A DNA stretch of 64,000 nucleotides, taken from NCBI GenBank assembly GCA_937907415.1, contig CALCHY010000374.1, positions 30,791-94,790 of the forward strand, given 5' to 3'. The position numbers were made by a program, and so were the translations under genes. Origin of the DNA: an uncultured Trueperaceae bacterium. GTDB taxonomy: Bacteria; Deinococcota; Deinococci; Deinococcales; Trueperaceae. Each line of letters opens with the position of its first letter. The stretch's first letter is position 1. The notes beneath the pieces are model-generated. The model searched no databases. It was given only the letters and a program-made list of their open reading frames with translations, and was not told the DNA's origin. Below are positions 27,992 through 36,579 of this stretch, piece by piece.

Positions 27992-29332
27992 TCAGTACTC
28001 CGCGAGGTAGCGGTCGAGTTCCCAGCCGTGAACCGCGATGCGGTACTCGTCGTACTCCTGCGTCTTCGCCTCGACGAAGCTCTTGTAGACGTGGTCGCCA
28101 AGGGCGTCGACTATCACGCGGTCGCGCTTGAGGTTGGTCACCGCTTCGCGCAAGTTGGCTGGTAGTTCCTTGATCTTGTGCTTGCGCCTGTCGCGCACGC
28201 TCATCTCGTAGATGTTCCTGGCGATCGGTGGTGGCGGCGTGAGGTCGCGCTTCATGCCGTCGAGGCCGGCCGCGACCATGGCCGCCAGCGCCAAGTACGG
28301 GTTGGCTGATGGGTCGGGCATGCGCACTTCGGCGCGCGTGCCGTTGCCGCGCCGCGCCGGGATGCGGATCATGGCGCTGCGGTTGGAAACCGACCAGGCG
28401 ATGTTCGTTGGCGCCTCGTGCCCTGGCGTGATGCGCTTGTAGCTGTTGACCGTCGGGTTGGTGATGGCGACCAGACCGGGAGCGTGCTCGATGAGGCCGG
28501 CTATCCAGGCGCGCGCGGTGCTGGAGAGCTGGTGCTGCCCTTTCGGGTCGAAGAACGCGTTCTCACCGTCCTTGAAGACGCTCAGGTGCGTGTGCATGCC
28601 AGACCCGGCGATGCCAGCGACTGGTTTCGGCATGAAAGTGGCGTGGAGGCCGTGGTTCATGGCGATGCGCTTTACGACCGTGCGGAACGACTGGATGGCG
28701 TCGGCGGTCGAGATGGCGTCTGCGTACTTGAAGTCGATCTCATGCTGGCCGGGACCGACCTCGTGGTGCGCGGCCTCGATCTCGAAGCCAAGTTCCGTGA
28801 GGGCGTTGACCATGTCGCGACGGGCGTCCTCACCGCGGTCGACTGGGGCGAGGTCGAAGTAGCCTGCGCCGTCGTTCGTGATGGTGGTTGGGCTACCGTC
28901 GACTCCGCGCTTGAAGAGGTAGAACTCCGGCTCCACGCCGACGAACAGGTCGTCGAACCCGAGGGCCTTGAGCTTCTCGATCTGGCGTTTGAGCACCCAG
29001 CGCGGGTCGCCTTGGAACGGGGTGCCGTCAGGGAGGTGGACGTCGCAGATGAGGCGCGCGACTTGGCCCCTCACGCTGCCCTCGATGGCAGGTGGGAGCA
29101 GGAGGAAGGTGTCGTGATCCGGCCTCAGCAGCATGTCCGACTCTTCGATGCGCGTGAAGCCTTGCACCGATGAGCCGTCGAACATGATCTCACCGTCGAG
29201 CGCCTTGTCGAACTGCGAGGTCGGGACCTCGACGTTCTTGTTGCGGCCGTGAATGTCGGTGAACTGCAGTCTGAGGAACTTGACGTCGTTCTCGCGCAGT
29301 AGCGTGGCGACGTCGTCGCGTGAGTTACCCAC
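27992..29332 (-). CDS. glnA: Type I glutamine synthetase (alpha-like, 446 residues)
   Basis: Makes glutamine from glutamate, ammonia and ATP. The 446-residue length and the IEESDM segment (FTRIEESDMLLRPD) fit the GSI-alpha class, whose Arg in this loop takes part in feedback inhibition in Bacillus. Metal and substrate motifs: EPEFYLFKRG, HHEVGPGQHEIDFKY, AGSGMHTHLSVF, NPTVNSYKRITPGHEAP and the latch region MPDPSANPYLA. Tyr in RNIYEMS occupies the adenylylation-loop position. GTG start with AGGAGGG upstream. It is the second of two tandem glutamine synthetase genes, 164 nt after the first. Confidence 0.95.
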   Translation of the reverse strand: MGNSRDDVATLLRENDVKFLRLQFTDIHGRNKNVEVPTSQFDKALDGEIMFDGSSVQGFTRIEESDMLLRPDHDTFLLLPPAIEGSVRGQVARLICDVHLPDGTPFQGDPRWVLKRQIEKLKALGFDDLFVGVEPEFYLFKRGVDGSPTTITNDGAGYFDLAPVDRGEDARRDMVNALTELGFEIEAAHHEVGPGQHEIDFKYADAISTADAIQSFRTVVKRIAMNHGLHATFMPKPVAGIAGSGMHTHLSVFKDGENAFFDPKGQHQLSSTARAWIAGLIEHAPGLVAITNPTVNSYKRITPGHEAPTNIAWSVSNRSAMIRIPARRGNGTRAEVRMPDPSANPYLALAAMVAAGLDGMKRDLTPPPPIARNIYEMSVRDRRKHKIKELPANLREAVTNLKRDRVIVDALGDHVYKSFVEAKTQEYDEYRIAVHGWELDRYLAEY

Positions 29333-29496
29333 TGATGACCCTCCTGGGGCGTGCTGGGGTGGACGGGCGCGGTCCTTGGCTGAACGGTCGTTGCCGTTCG
29401 CGTTCGGCCCGCAGCGCGCGAAAACGGTAACACGAAGTGGCAGGTCGTGCGCAAGAGAGTGAACAACGGGTCACTTGCGACGTGACACTGAACAGT

Positions 29497-30909
29497 TCAG
29501 CTGTCGTAGTAGAGGTGGAACTCGTACGGGTGGGGTCGCAAGCGCAGCGGCTCGAGCTCGTGCTCGCGCTTGTAGCCGATCCACGTGGCGATGAAATCAT
29601 CGGAGAACACCCCGCCCTCGGTTAGGAAGGCGTGGTCGGCCTCGAGCGCTCCGAGGGCCTCGTCTAGAGATCCGGGCGTGGAGGGGACGCTGTGGAGTTC
29701 CGCCGCCGACATGGCGTAGATGTTGCGCTCGAGCGGGTCGCCTGGCGAGATCTCGTTCTTGATGCCGTCCAACATGGCGAGGGTCATGGCCGAGAAGAGC
29801 AGGTAGCCGTTCGCGCTCGGGTCGGGGCAGCGGAACTCGAGACGCTTGGCTTTCGGTGAGGCGGAGTACGTCGGAATGCGGATGGCGGCCGAGCGGTTGC
29901 GTTTGGAGAGGGCGAGGTTAACGGGCGCCTCGAAACCAGGCACGAGGCGGTGGTAGGAGTTGGCCGTTGGCGCGGCGAAGGCTAGTACGGCGGCCGCGTG
30001 TTTAAGGAGCCCGCCTGCGGCGTGGAGGGCGAGGTCAGAGAGGCCGGCGTAGCGCTCCCCAGCGAAGAGCGGCTGCCCGCCCTTCCAGAACGAGATGTGG
30101 GTATGCATGCCAGAACCGTTGTCTTGGAAGATCGGTTTGGGCATGAACGTTACGGTCTTACCGTAACGCCTGGCAACGTTCTTGATGATGTACTTGTACC
30201 ACATCATCTGGTCGGCCATCGTTAGCATATCGGCATACCGCATGTCTATCTCGCTTTGACCCGCGGTGCCGACTTCGTGGTGGTGCGCCTCGACCGCGAT
30301 GCCCGCCTTCATCAGTTCGTTGACCATCTCGCCACGCAGGTCGTGATAGGTATCGGTCGGCGCTACCGGGAAGTAGCCGCCCTTGTAACTGGGTTTGTAG
30401 CCGAGGTTGGGCTCTTCGAAGCGGGCCGTGTTCCAAGCGCCCTCTACGGAGTCGATCTCGTAGTAGCCCTTGTACTGGTTCTGCTCGTACCTGACCTCGT
30501 CGAAGATGAAGAACTCCGGCTCCGGTCCAACGAATACGGTGTCTGCCACGCCGGACGCCTGCACGTACGCCATGGCCTTGCGCGCTATGTAACGTGGGTC
30601 ACGGTCGTACTCCTCCAGGCTTTCAGGGTCGCGGATGGTGGCGAGGACGCTCACCGTTGGCTCCTTGAAGAACGGGTCGAGGAGCGCGGTTCCTGCTTCG
30701 GGTACGGCCAACATGTCGGAGCTGCTTATGTCTTGCCAGCCTCTGATGGAGGAGCCGTCGAACCCGACGCCCTCCTCGAAGGTCTGCTCGTCCCACGCCT
30801 CGACGGGGTAGCTGCAGTGTTGCCAAGTGCCGAGCATGTCCGTGAACTTCAGGTCGATCATGCTGGCGCCGTGGCGGCGGGCGAACTCGAAGAACTCCTT
30901 GGGCGTCAT
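29497..30909 (-). CDS. glnA: Type I glutamine synthetase (beta-like, 470 residues)
   Basis: Second type I synthetase, 470 residues, clearly different from its neighbour. Motifs: FTDMLGTWQHCSYP, GFDGSSIRGWQDISSSDM, PEPEFFIFDEVRYEQ, HHHEVGTAGQSEIDMRY, NGSGMHTHISFWKGG, PTANSYHRLVPGFEAP. The 25-residue insert around YEIDSVEGAWN and the RNIYAMSAAELHSVP loop, with Tyr at the adenylylation position, fit the GSI-beta class controlled by GlnE in other bacteria. Whether GlnE exists here cannot be seen. SD CCGGAGG precedes the ATG. It has a promoter at 30978-31007. Confidence 0.95.
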   Translation of the reverse strand: MTPKEFFEFARRHGASMIDLKFTDMLGTWQHCSYPVEAWDEQTFEEGVGFDGSSIRGWQDISSSDMLAVPEAGTALLDPFFKEPTVSVLATIRDPESLEEYDRDPRYIARKAMAYVQASGVADTVFVGPEPEFFIFDEVRYEQNQYKGYYEIDSVEGAWNTARFEEPNLGYKPSYKGGYFPVAPTDTYHDLRGEMVNELMKAGIAVEAHHHEVGTAGQSEIDMRYADMLTMADQMMWYKYIIKNVARRYGKTVTFMPKPIFQDNGSGMHTHISFWKGGQPLFAGERYAGLSDLALHAAGGLLKHAAAVLAFAAPTANSYHRLVPGFEAPVNLALSKRNRSAAIRIPTYSASPKAKRLEFRCPDPSANGYLLFSAMTLAMLDGIKNEISPGDPLERNIYAMSAAELHSVPSTPGSLDEALGALEADHAFLTEGGVFSDDFIATWIGYKREHELEPLRLRPHPYEFHLYYDS

Positions 30910-30977
30910 GTTGTGGCCTCCGGTAGAAGCGCCACCCTAGTTGCGCAGCGCGCACTGATGGTGGCATTTCGAGACGA

Positions 30978-31007
30978 AGTGTAATGCTAGAAGTTGCTAG
31001 TTGTCTA
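30978..31007 (-). promoter_or_regulatory. Sigma-70-type promoter for beta-like glutamine synthetase, with spacer palindrome
   Basis: Minus strand TAGACA (31002-31007), 18-nt spacer, TACACT (30978-30983). The spacer contains CTAGAAGTTGCTAG (30987-31000, plus strand), an imperfect dyad with CTAG arms, a plausible operator for a nitrogen regulator. Confidence 0.55.
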
Positions 31008-31223
31008 CGTCAGCCTGGACGGTGAGCAACATATCCGCGGACGCCGAGCCAAAGCCGCACCGCTACCTGCCGGGGTAGCTGCTTCGTCCCGTAGGCCGCG
31101 TATACGCCAAGACCACGAACCACCGCGTCGTCGGCACGGTTGACGGGCGCACTGACCACGTCGTGCCGCGCCGACAGTCCTTAACCCATTCATCAGCATT
31201 GGCAGACTGCGTTCGGACCGCCG

Positions 31224-31252
31224 TTGACAGCGCCAGTGCCGTTACATACGAT
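31224..31252 (+). promoter_or_regulatory. Sigma-70-type promoter for livJ
   Basis: TTGACA (31224-31229), exactly 17 nt, then TACGAT (31247-31252). The predicted leader is about 50 nt and ends in a strong ribosome binding site. Confidence 0.75.
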
Positions 31253-31309
31253 GCAAGCAACCGCCGCAAGTCCAACTTGTCTCTTCACAAGCCTCTGAAG
31301 GAGGAGAAC

Positions 31310-32569
31310 GTGCATAAAAGGTTGGTTTGGATCGTAGTTGCCGCGCTGGTAGGTTTCGCAGCGGCCCAGGCTCCGGCCGTAAGCAAGGTCGGTTCGTTGA
31401 TGTCGTTCACCGGCGCGCTTGCCGAGTTCGGGCCCGCCATCAACAACGGCGTCAACCTCGCCCTCGATCAGCTCAATGCGGCCGCCACGGCGGAACTCGG
31501 TGGCCCGATCGCCGAGCTCATCACCGAGGACTCCGCAACGAGCCCAGCTGTTGGCGTTGACCGCGCCCGCAAGCTCGTCAACACCGACAACGTCGTAGCC
31601 ATGGTCGGCGCGCTCTCGTCAGGCGTCACCGTTGCCGTGGCAGAGTCCGTCGCCATCCCGAGCAACGTCGTCATGGTCTCCCCGGCCTCCACCTCGCCAC
31701 TCGTCGGCATGCTGCCAGACGCGAGCGACTTCATCTACCGCACGGTCGCTTCCGACGCCCTTCAAGGCGTGGTCGGCGCCCAGCTCGCACGCGGCGAGAT
31801 CGTCCCGGGCCACTCGTTCGATACGGCTTCCATCATCTACGTCAACAACCCATACGGCCAGGGCCTCACTGAAGCCTTCGAGGCCGCCTTCACCGCCCGC
31901 GGCGGCAAGGTCCTCGCCAAGGTCGCCCACCCAGAGGAACCACAGCCAACCTACGCCGCTCAACTCGAGCAGGCGCTCGCTGGCAACCCGGGCGTCCTCG
32001 TCGCCATCAGCTACCCCGGCCAGGCCACCGTCTACCTGCAGGAGTCGCGTGACCTCTACAACTACACCTCCTGGCAGTTCGTCGACGGCACCAAGTCAGT
32101 TGACATCATCGATGCGGTTGGCGCCGACGTCGTGGACGGCCTCTACGGGACTGCCCCTGGCGCAGACCCAGACTGGGCCGGCTACGTGACGTTCTCCGAC
32201 GACTACGACGCCGCGTACGGCCAGCGTCCACCGCTCCCGTACATCGACACCGCGTACGACGCCATGGCCGTCATCGGCCTGTCGATCGCCAAGTCGCTCA
32301 TCGACGGCGTGCCCGTCACCAGCGAGTCCGTCCGCGACCGCATGCGCGAAGTCGCTAACCCAGACGGCGAAGTGGTCGGCGTCGGCGAGTTCCAGAAGGC
32401 TATCCAGCTCATGAAGGCCGGCAAGGAAATCAACTACACGGGCGCGGCAGGCGAGGTCGACTTCGATAGCCTCGGCGACGTCGTCACCCCCGTCGAGATC
32501 TGGCAGTTCAAGAACGGCACGATCGAGACGATCATGGTCCGCACTGCCTCGGAGATCCCCGCGCAGTAA
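31310..32569 (+). CDS. livJ: Branched-chain amino acid-type ABC transporter substrate-binding protein
   Basis: Type I periplasmic binding protein of 419 residues, likely for leucine/isoleucine/valine, amides or related amino acids. Signal peptide VHKRLVWIVVAALVGFAAA|Q without lipobox. The mature protein begins with VSKVGSLMSFTGALAEFGP, followed by NLALDQLNAAA and LITEDSATSPAVGVDRARKL, typical of the LivJ family. The GTG start follows AAGGAGGAG. It is transcribed toward, not with, the livMHFG genes, separated by a bidirectional terminator. Confidence 0.93.
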   Translation: MHKRLVWIVVAALVGFAAAQAPAVSKVGSLMSFTGALAEFGPAINNGVNLALDQLNAAATAELGGPIAELITEDSATSPAVGVDRARKLVNTDNVVAMVGALSSGVTVAVAESVAIPSNVVMVSPASTSPLVGMLPDASDFIYRTVASDALQGVVGAQLARGEIVPGHSFDTASIIYVNNPYGQGLTEAFEAAFTARGGKVLAKVAHPEEPQPTYAAQLEQALAGNPGVLVAISYPGQATVYLQESRDLYNYTSWQFVDGTKSVDIIDAVGADVVDGLYGTAPGADPDWAGYVTFSDDYDAAYGQRPPLPYIDTAYDAMAVIGLSIAKSLIDGVPVTSESVRDRMREVANPDGEVVGVGEFQKAIQLMKAGKEINYTGAAGEVDFDSLGDVVTPVEIWQFKNGTIETIMVRTASEIPAQ

Positions 32570-32616
32570 GGCAGGACTCAAGCGGCGGCCCTTGGAAAGG
32601 CCGTAACTCAACTTAA

Positions 32617-32661
32617 GAGTGGAGGGTGGGCTTCCGGGAAACCGGCGCCCACCCTCCACTC
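32617..32661. terminator. Bidirectional terminator between livJ and livM
   Basis: A perfect 15-bp stem (GAGTGGAGGGTGGGC and complement) encloses a smaller CCGG-GAAA-CCGG hairpin. It lies about 48 nt after livJ and 24 nt beyond the livM stop, so it can end transcription from both sides. T-rich sequence (GTTGTTA) follows on the plus strand. Confidence 0.85.
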
Positions 32662-32684
32662 GTTGTTATCGGCGTCGGAGTTAC

Positions 32685-33890
32685 TTAGGCCATGTCGCGG
32701 TCGAGCGACACGACCTTGTCCTCCTCCAATATGCCCTTCGGCCGGTAGATGACGATCACGAGCATGAGTATCGAGATGAGCAGGAAGCGGATGTACGGCC
32801 CACGCGAGGGCAGGTCAGGCGAGATGGCCGACAGGGTAGGGCGGAGCAGGTCGACGATGAAGCTCGTGCCAGACCAGATGCCCCACACCACGAACGCGCC
32901 GAGGATGGCGCCACGGTTGTTACCGCTGCCGCCAAGCATGAGCATCACCCAGATGAGGAACGTGCCGTACAGCGGGTCGAAGTGACCGTAGTCGATCGAC
33001 ACGATGTAGTGAGCGTAGAGGGCGCCGCCGATGCCCATGATGACCGAACCGACGACGAACGCCTGCATGCGGAAAGCGGCAACGTTCTTGCCGTTCATGG
33101 CAGCGGAGGCCTCCTCCTCACGCACGGCGCGCAAGACGCGGCCCCACGGCGAACGGATGGCGCGCTCCAGCACGCGGAAGACGAGGTAGAGGACCAGAGC
33201 GACGATGGCGACGTAGACGAACGGGTAGTCGCGCGGGAGGAGCGGTGAGAAGAAATCGTTGACGAAGCCAGGCAGCCACGAGCAGCCGTCGCCAGAAAGG
33301 CAGGAGAGCGGTTGAGGGATGCCGCGTAACGGCTGAGGACCGTTAGCTAGCCAGCGTTCGTTCTGGAACACCAGCCGTACTAGTTCAGCGATGCCGATGG
33401 TGGCGATCGCGAGGTAGTCGTCGCGCAAACGCAGCGTTGGTTTGCCGATGAGCCAAGCGAGCAACCCGGCGGTCACGCCGGCCGCGATCACCCCGGTCCA
33501 GAACGGGGCGCCAAGACCGAAGACCTGCTGCGTGAACGCAGCGTTGAAGCCCGTTGGTTTGACAGTGGTAACGAGCGCGCTAGTGAACGCCCCGATCGCG
33601 AAGAACCCAGCGATGCCGATGTTGAACAGGCCCGTGTAACCCCATTGCACGTTGAGGCCGAGTGAGAGCACGGCGTAGATGCTCGCCATGAGGGCGAACG
33701 ACGTCAGGTACGCGAGGATGCCGGTCGGCACCAGCAGCACGAGCAGTAGCCCAACAGCGAAACCGCCAACGATGGAGATGGCGTGCTTGAGGACGGACGG
33801 CTTGACCTTCAGGAGGCTCGAGAAGAAGAGCCAGACGGGCACCGTGAGCAGCGTGGCCTTGGCTAACACTAAGGGCGTCAAGGCACTCAC
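32685..33890 (-). CDS. livM: Branched-chain amino acid ABC transporter permease LivM
   Basis: Inner-membrane permease, 401 residues, with about ten hydrophobic segments. The LivM core is seen in LNVQWGYTGLFNIGIAGFFAIGAFTSAL and in GRVLRAVREEEASAAMNGKNVAAFRMQAFV, the cytoplasmic coupling loop, then MLGGSGNNRGAILGA. The GTG at 33890 overlaps the livH stop as GTGA. A longer frame upstream runs inside livH and is rejected. The C-terminus carries RPKGILEED. Confidence 0.93.
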   Translation of the reverse strand: MSALTPLVLAKATLLTVPVWLFFSSLLKVKPSVLKHAISIVGGFAVGLLLVLLVPTGILAYLTSFALMASIYAVLSLGLNVQWGYTGLFNIGIAGFFAIGAFTSALVTTVKPTGFNAAFTQQVFGLGAPFWTGVIAAGVTAGLLAWLIGKPTLRLRDDYLAIATIGIAELVRLVFQNERWLANGPQPLRGIPQPLSCLSGDGCSWLPGFVNDFFSPLLPRDYPFVYVAIVALVLYLVFRVLERAIRSPWGRVLRAVREEEASAAMNGKNVAAFRMQAFVVGSVIMGIGGALYAHYIVSIDYGHFDPLYGTFLIWVMLMLGGSGNNRGAILGAFVVWGIWSGTSFIVDLLRPTLSAISPDLPSRGPYIRFLLISILMLVIVIYRPKGILEEDKVVSLDRDMA

Positions 33891-34933
33891 CCGCGCTTCC
33901 CGAACAGGCCCTCTGGCCGTACGAGCAGCACGAGGATCATGACTAGGAATGCGATTCCGTGCCCGTACGCCGGGTTGAGGAAGGCCGTGCTCACCTGCCA
34001 CACGATGCCGATGATGAACGCCCCGGCCATCGCGCCGTAAGCGTTGCCGATGGTTCCAAGGATGACGGAGGCGAAGAGTGGCAGGAGCAGCCACCAGCCC
34101 ATCTCAGGCCGCAGTTGCACGTCCAGCCCGTAGAGCATGCCGCCGGCGGCCGCTAGCCCGCCGCCGATCAGCCACGTCCAGAACACGACGCGGTTCGTGT
34201 CGATGCCGGTCACGCGTGCGAGGTCAGGGTTGTCAGCCATGGCACGCATGGCCTTCCCGACCTTGGTGCGCTCGAGCAGGAGGTAAACGAGGACGATGAG
34301 CAAGACGGCGAGGCCGAGGATGAACAACTGGTCTGGTCGCACCCGTACGCCGCTGAAGAGCTCGAACGCAGGCCGCGGCCTGCCCGTGTAGTAGAAGGAG
34401 AAGTCCGCGCCCCAGAAGAGGTAGACGAGGCTGCGGATGCCGAACGCCAAGCCAAGCGCGGCCATCGCGAACATGATCGGTTGGCTTCGCCTGCGCCTGA
34501 GCGGCCTGAAAGCCAACTTGTCGAGTCCGAACGCCGCCAACCCAACGAGCGGCACGACGATTACGAGCGCTACGAGGAACTCGTAACCGAACGAGAACGG
34601 CTTGAGCACCGGGCCCTTCGGCAAGACGGTAACGACGACGAGGCCAAGGTAAGCGCCGAGAGTCATCATGTCGCCATGCGCGAAGTTGGACATCTTGAGC
34701 ACCCCGTAGATGAGGGTGACTCCAACGGCCCCGAGCGCGAGGGTCCCACCTAGCAGCGTGCCGCGCACGAACAGCGAGAGTAGTTGAGTGTTGCTGACGC
34801 CCTTGACTTGGGCTGCCACGAACAGCACGACCCCGAGCAGCGCGAGCATGCTCCACATGGTCGCCGGGTGCCCCAGCACCTTGCGCACGCGCTCGCCTGG
34901 TCGCAAGGTAAGTGCGGGAGTGACTTCGGTCAT
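33887..34933 (-). CDS. livH: Branched-chain amino acid ABC transporter permease LivH
   Basis: Partner permease, 348 residues. LivH landmarks: GTLLGGTLALGAVGVTLIYGVLKMSNFAHGDMMTLGAYLG (positions about 55-95; key part NFAHG), the coupling loop TKVGKAMRAMADNPDLARVTGID, and the C-terminal VLLVRPEGLFGKRG. It starts 4 nt after the livF stop and overlaps livM by 4 nt, consistent with an operon livG-livF-livH-livM. Confidence 0.94.
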   Translation of the reverse strand: MTEVTPALTLRPGERVRKVLGHPATMWSMLALLGVVLFVAAQVKGVSNTQLLSLFVRGTLLGGTLALGAVGVTLIYGVLKMSNFAHGDMMTLGAYLGLVVVTVLPKGPVLKPFSFGYEFLVALVIVVPLVGLAAFGLDKLAFRPLRRRRSQPIMFAMAALGLAFGIRSLVYLFWGADFSFYYTGRPRPAFELFSGVRVRPDQLFILGLAVLLIVLVYLLLERTKVGKAMRAMADNPDLARVTGIDTNRVVFWTWLIGGGLAAAGGMLYGLDVQLRPEMGWWLLLPLFASVILGTIGNAYGAMAGAFIIGIVWQVSTAFLNPAYGHGIAFLVMILVLLVRPEGLFGKRG

Positions 34934-34937
34934 CGGC

Positions 34938-35642
34938 TCAGCCTCCCAGGTAGAGGCGCGCGACCTCTGGATCTGACAAGAGTTCTTCGCCTGGACCGTC
35001 GACCTGGTTCTGGCCCGTCGCGAGGACGTAGCCGCGATCGGCTAACGCCAGCGACTTCTTGGCGTTCTGCTCGACCATGAGGATCGCGACCCCGGCCTTG
35101 TTCACTTCGGCCACCTTCTCGAAGATCATGTCGACGAGGAGCGGCGCTAGGCCTGCCGACGGCTCGTCCAGCATGAGGATCTTAGGGTCGAGCATGAGCG
35201 CACGGCCCATGGCGACCATCTGCCGCTCGCCACCCGACATCTTGCCTGCACGCTGCCTGCGACGTTCAGCTAGGCGCGGGAAGAGTTCGTAGACGCGCTC
35301 TTTGCGCGGTTTGAGCGGTTCATCGAGGATGTAGGCGCCCATCTCGAGGTTCTCCTCCACGGTCATGGTGGGGAAGACGTTGTCGACTTGCGGCACGTAA
35401 CTTAGGCCCTTCCTCACGATCTTCTCCGGCGGCAGACCGGAGATGTCCGCGCCATCGAACGTGACTTTGCCCTCCCACGGCTTCAACAGCCCGAAGACGA
35501 GCTTCATGACCGTCGACTTGCCAGCGCCGTTGGGACCGACGATCGAGACGATCTCGTCCGCCTCCAACGTCAGGTTCACGCCGCGCAAGACTTGCATCTC
35601 GCCGTAGCCGGTGACGGCGCCCTCAACCGTCAACAGTGGCAT
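34938..35642 (-). CDS. livF: Branched-chain amino acid ABC transporter ATPase LivF
   Basis: ATP-binding subunit, 234 residues. Walker A GPNGAGKST near 36-44, signature SGGERQMVAMGRALM, Walker B LMLDEPSAGLAPLLVD, and the LivF-specific VEQNAKKSLALADRGYVLATG. Its start overlaps the end of livG by 20 nt, so the two ATPases are probably translationally coupled. Confidence 0.95.
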   Translation of the reverse strand: MPLLTVEGAVTGYGEMQVLRGVNLTLEADEIVSIVGPNGAGKSTVMKLVFGLLKPWEGKVTFDGADISGLPPEKIVRKGLSYVPQVDNVFPTMTVEENLEMGAYILDEPLKPRKERVYELFPRLAERRRQRAGKMSGGERQMVAMGRALMLDPKILMLDEPSAGLAPLLVDMIFEKVAEVNKAGVAILMVEQNAKKSLALADRGYVLATGQNQVDGPGEELLSDPEVARLYLGG

Positions 35643-36483
35643 ATTGCCCTCCGAGGTAAGCCTCGAGCACGCGCGGGTCCGTCTTGACCATGGAAGGCGG
35701 ACCTTCGACGAGCTTGCTGCCCTGGTTCATGACGATGACGGGGTCGCATAGCGTCATGACGAGGGGCATGTCGTGCTCGATGAGTAGGAACGTGATGCCG
35801 CGCTCGCGGTTAAGGAGTTCGATCTTCTCGCGGATCTTGCCCATCAGGGTGGGGTTTACGCCCGCGCCTGGCTCGTCGAGCAGCACGATCTTGGGGTCCG
35901 CCATGAGCGTGCGGGCGAGTTCCAGCAGCTTCTTCTGCCCACCAGACATGGCGCCCGCCGGTTGGTCCGCCATGTGACTAAGCTCGACGAAATCGAGCAC
36001 CTCGCGGGCCTTGAGGCGCAGCTTCCGCTCCTGGTTCCTCACGGCGCCAGGCCGCACGATCGGGTTCCAGAACGTCTCACCGATCTGACCCTTCGGCACG
36101 AGCATCAGGTTCTCAGTCACGGTCATGCTTCGGTGCTCGCGCGGGATCTGGAACGTGCGGCACAAGCCCCTGCGGAAGATCAAGTAGGACGGCAGGCCCG
36201 TGACGTCCTCGCCATCCAAGAAAACGCGGCCCGCGTCTGGTTGGTAGAAACCCGAAACTAGGCTGAACAAGGTGGTCTTGCCAGCACCGTTAGGGCCGAT
36301 GAGACCAGTGATGCTCCCTGCTTGCACGTCGAACGAGCAGTGGTTGACGGCGCGCAACCCACCGAAGTCCTTCACTAACCCCTGAATGCTGAGAAGCGGA
36401 GTGGCCTGCGTACCCGCAGCGACGGCCAGGCCCGGCCCTACATGCGGGGGCGTGACCGAACTCGTCGTATGACTATCCGACAC
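35623..36483 (-). CDS. livG: Branched-chain amino acid ABC transporter ATPase LivG
   Basis: ATP-binding subunit, 286 residues, with ~25 extra N-terminal residues before LLSIQGLVKDFGGLRAVNH. Walker A GPNGAGKTTLF, signature SGGQKKLLELARTLM, Walker B IVLLDEPGAGVNPTL and switch IEHDMPLVMTLCD. LivG is usually about 255 residues, so the start could be downstream. First gene of the livGFHM cluster. Confidence 0.94.
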   Translation of the reverse strand: MSDSHTTSSVTPPHVGPGLAVAAGTQATPLLSIQGLVKDFGGLRAVNHCSFDVQAGSITGLIGPNGAGKTTLFSLVSGFYQPDAGRVFLDGEDVTGLPSYLIFRRGLCRTFQIPREHRSMTVTENLMLVPKGQIGETFWNPIVRPGAVRNQERKLRLKAREVLDFVELSHMADQPAGAMSGGQKKLLELARTLMADPKIVLLDEPGAGVNPTLMGKIREKIELLNRERGITFLLIEHDMPLVMTLCDPVIVMNQGSKLVEGPPSMVKTDPRVLEAYLGGQYATVDG

Positions 36484-36579
36484 GTCCTCTACCTCGCTAT
36501 TGCGCTGGTTGCGCGATTATGCGCGTGCATCGTAACACCTGCGCGGAGCGCCCGCCAGAAGCGCGTCGGTGGCGCTCGG

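Larger units (their letters stand above)
30910..31309. other. Intergenic region between divergent glutamine synthetase and livJ
   Basis: About 400 nt with no convincing gene. It holds the glutamine synthetase promoter (minus, 30978-31007) and the livJ promoter (plus, 31224-31252). Between them are about 200 nt of GC-rich sequence with weak inverted repeats and no clear function. Confidence 0.7.

Noticed and set aside
28418..29173. Plus-strand frame of 251 residues opposite the alpha-like glutamine synthetase
   Set aside because: Shadow frame in GC-rich coding DNA; no ribosome site or domain.
31110..31185. GC-rich inverted repeat before livJ
   Set aside because: Arms are imperfect and short, and similar repeats arise often at this base composition.
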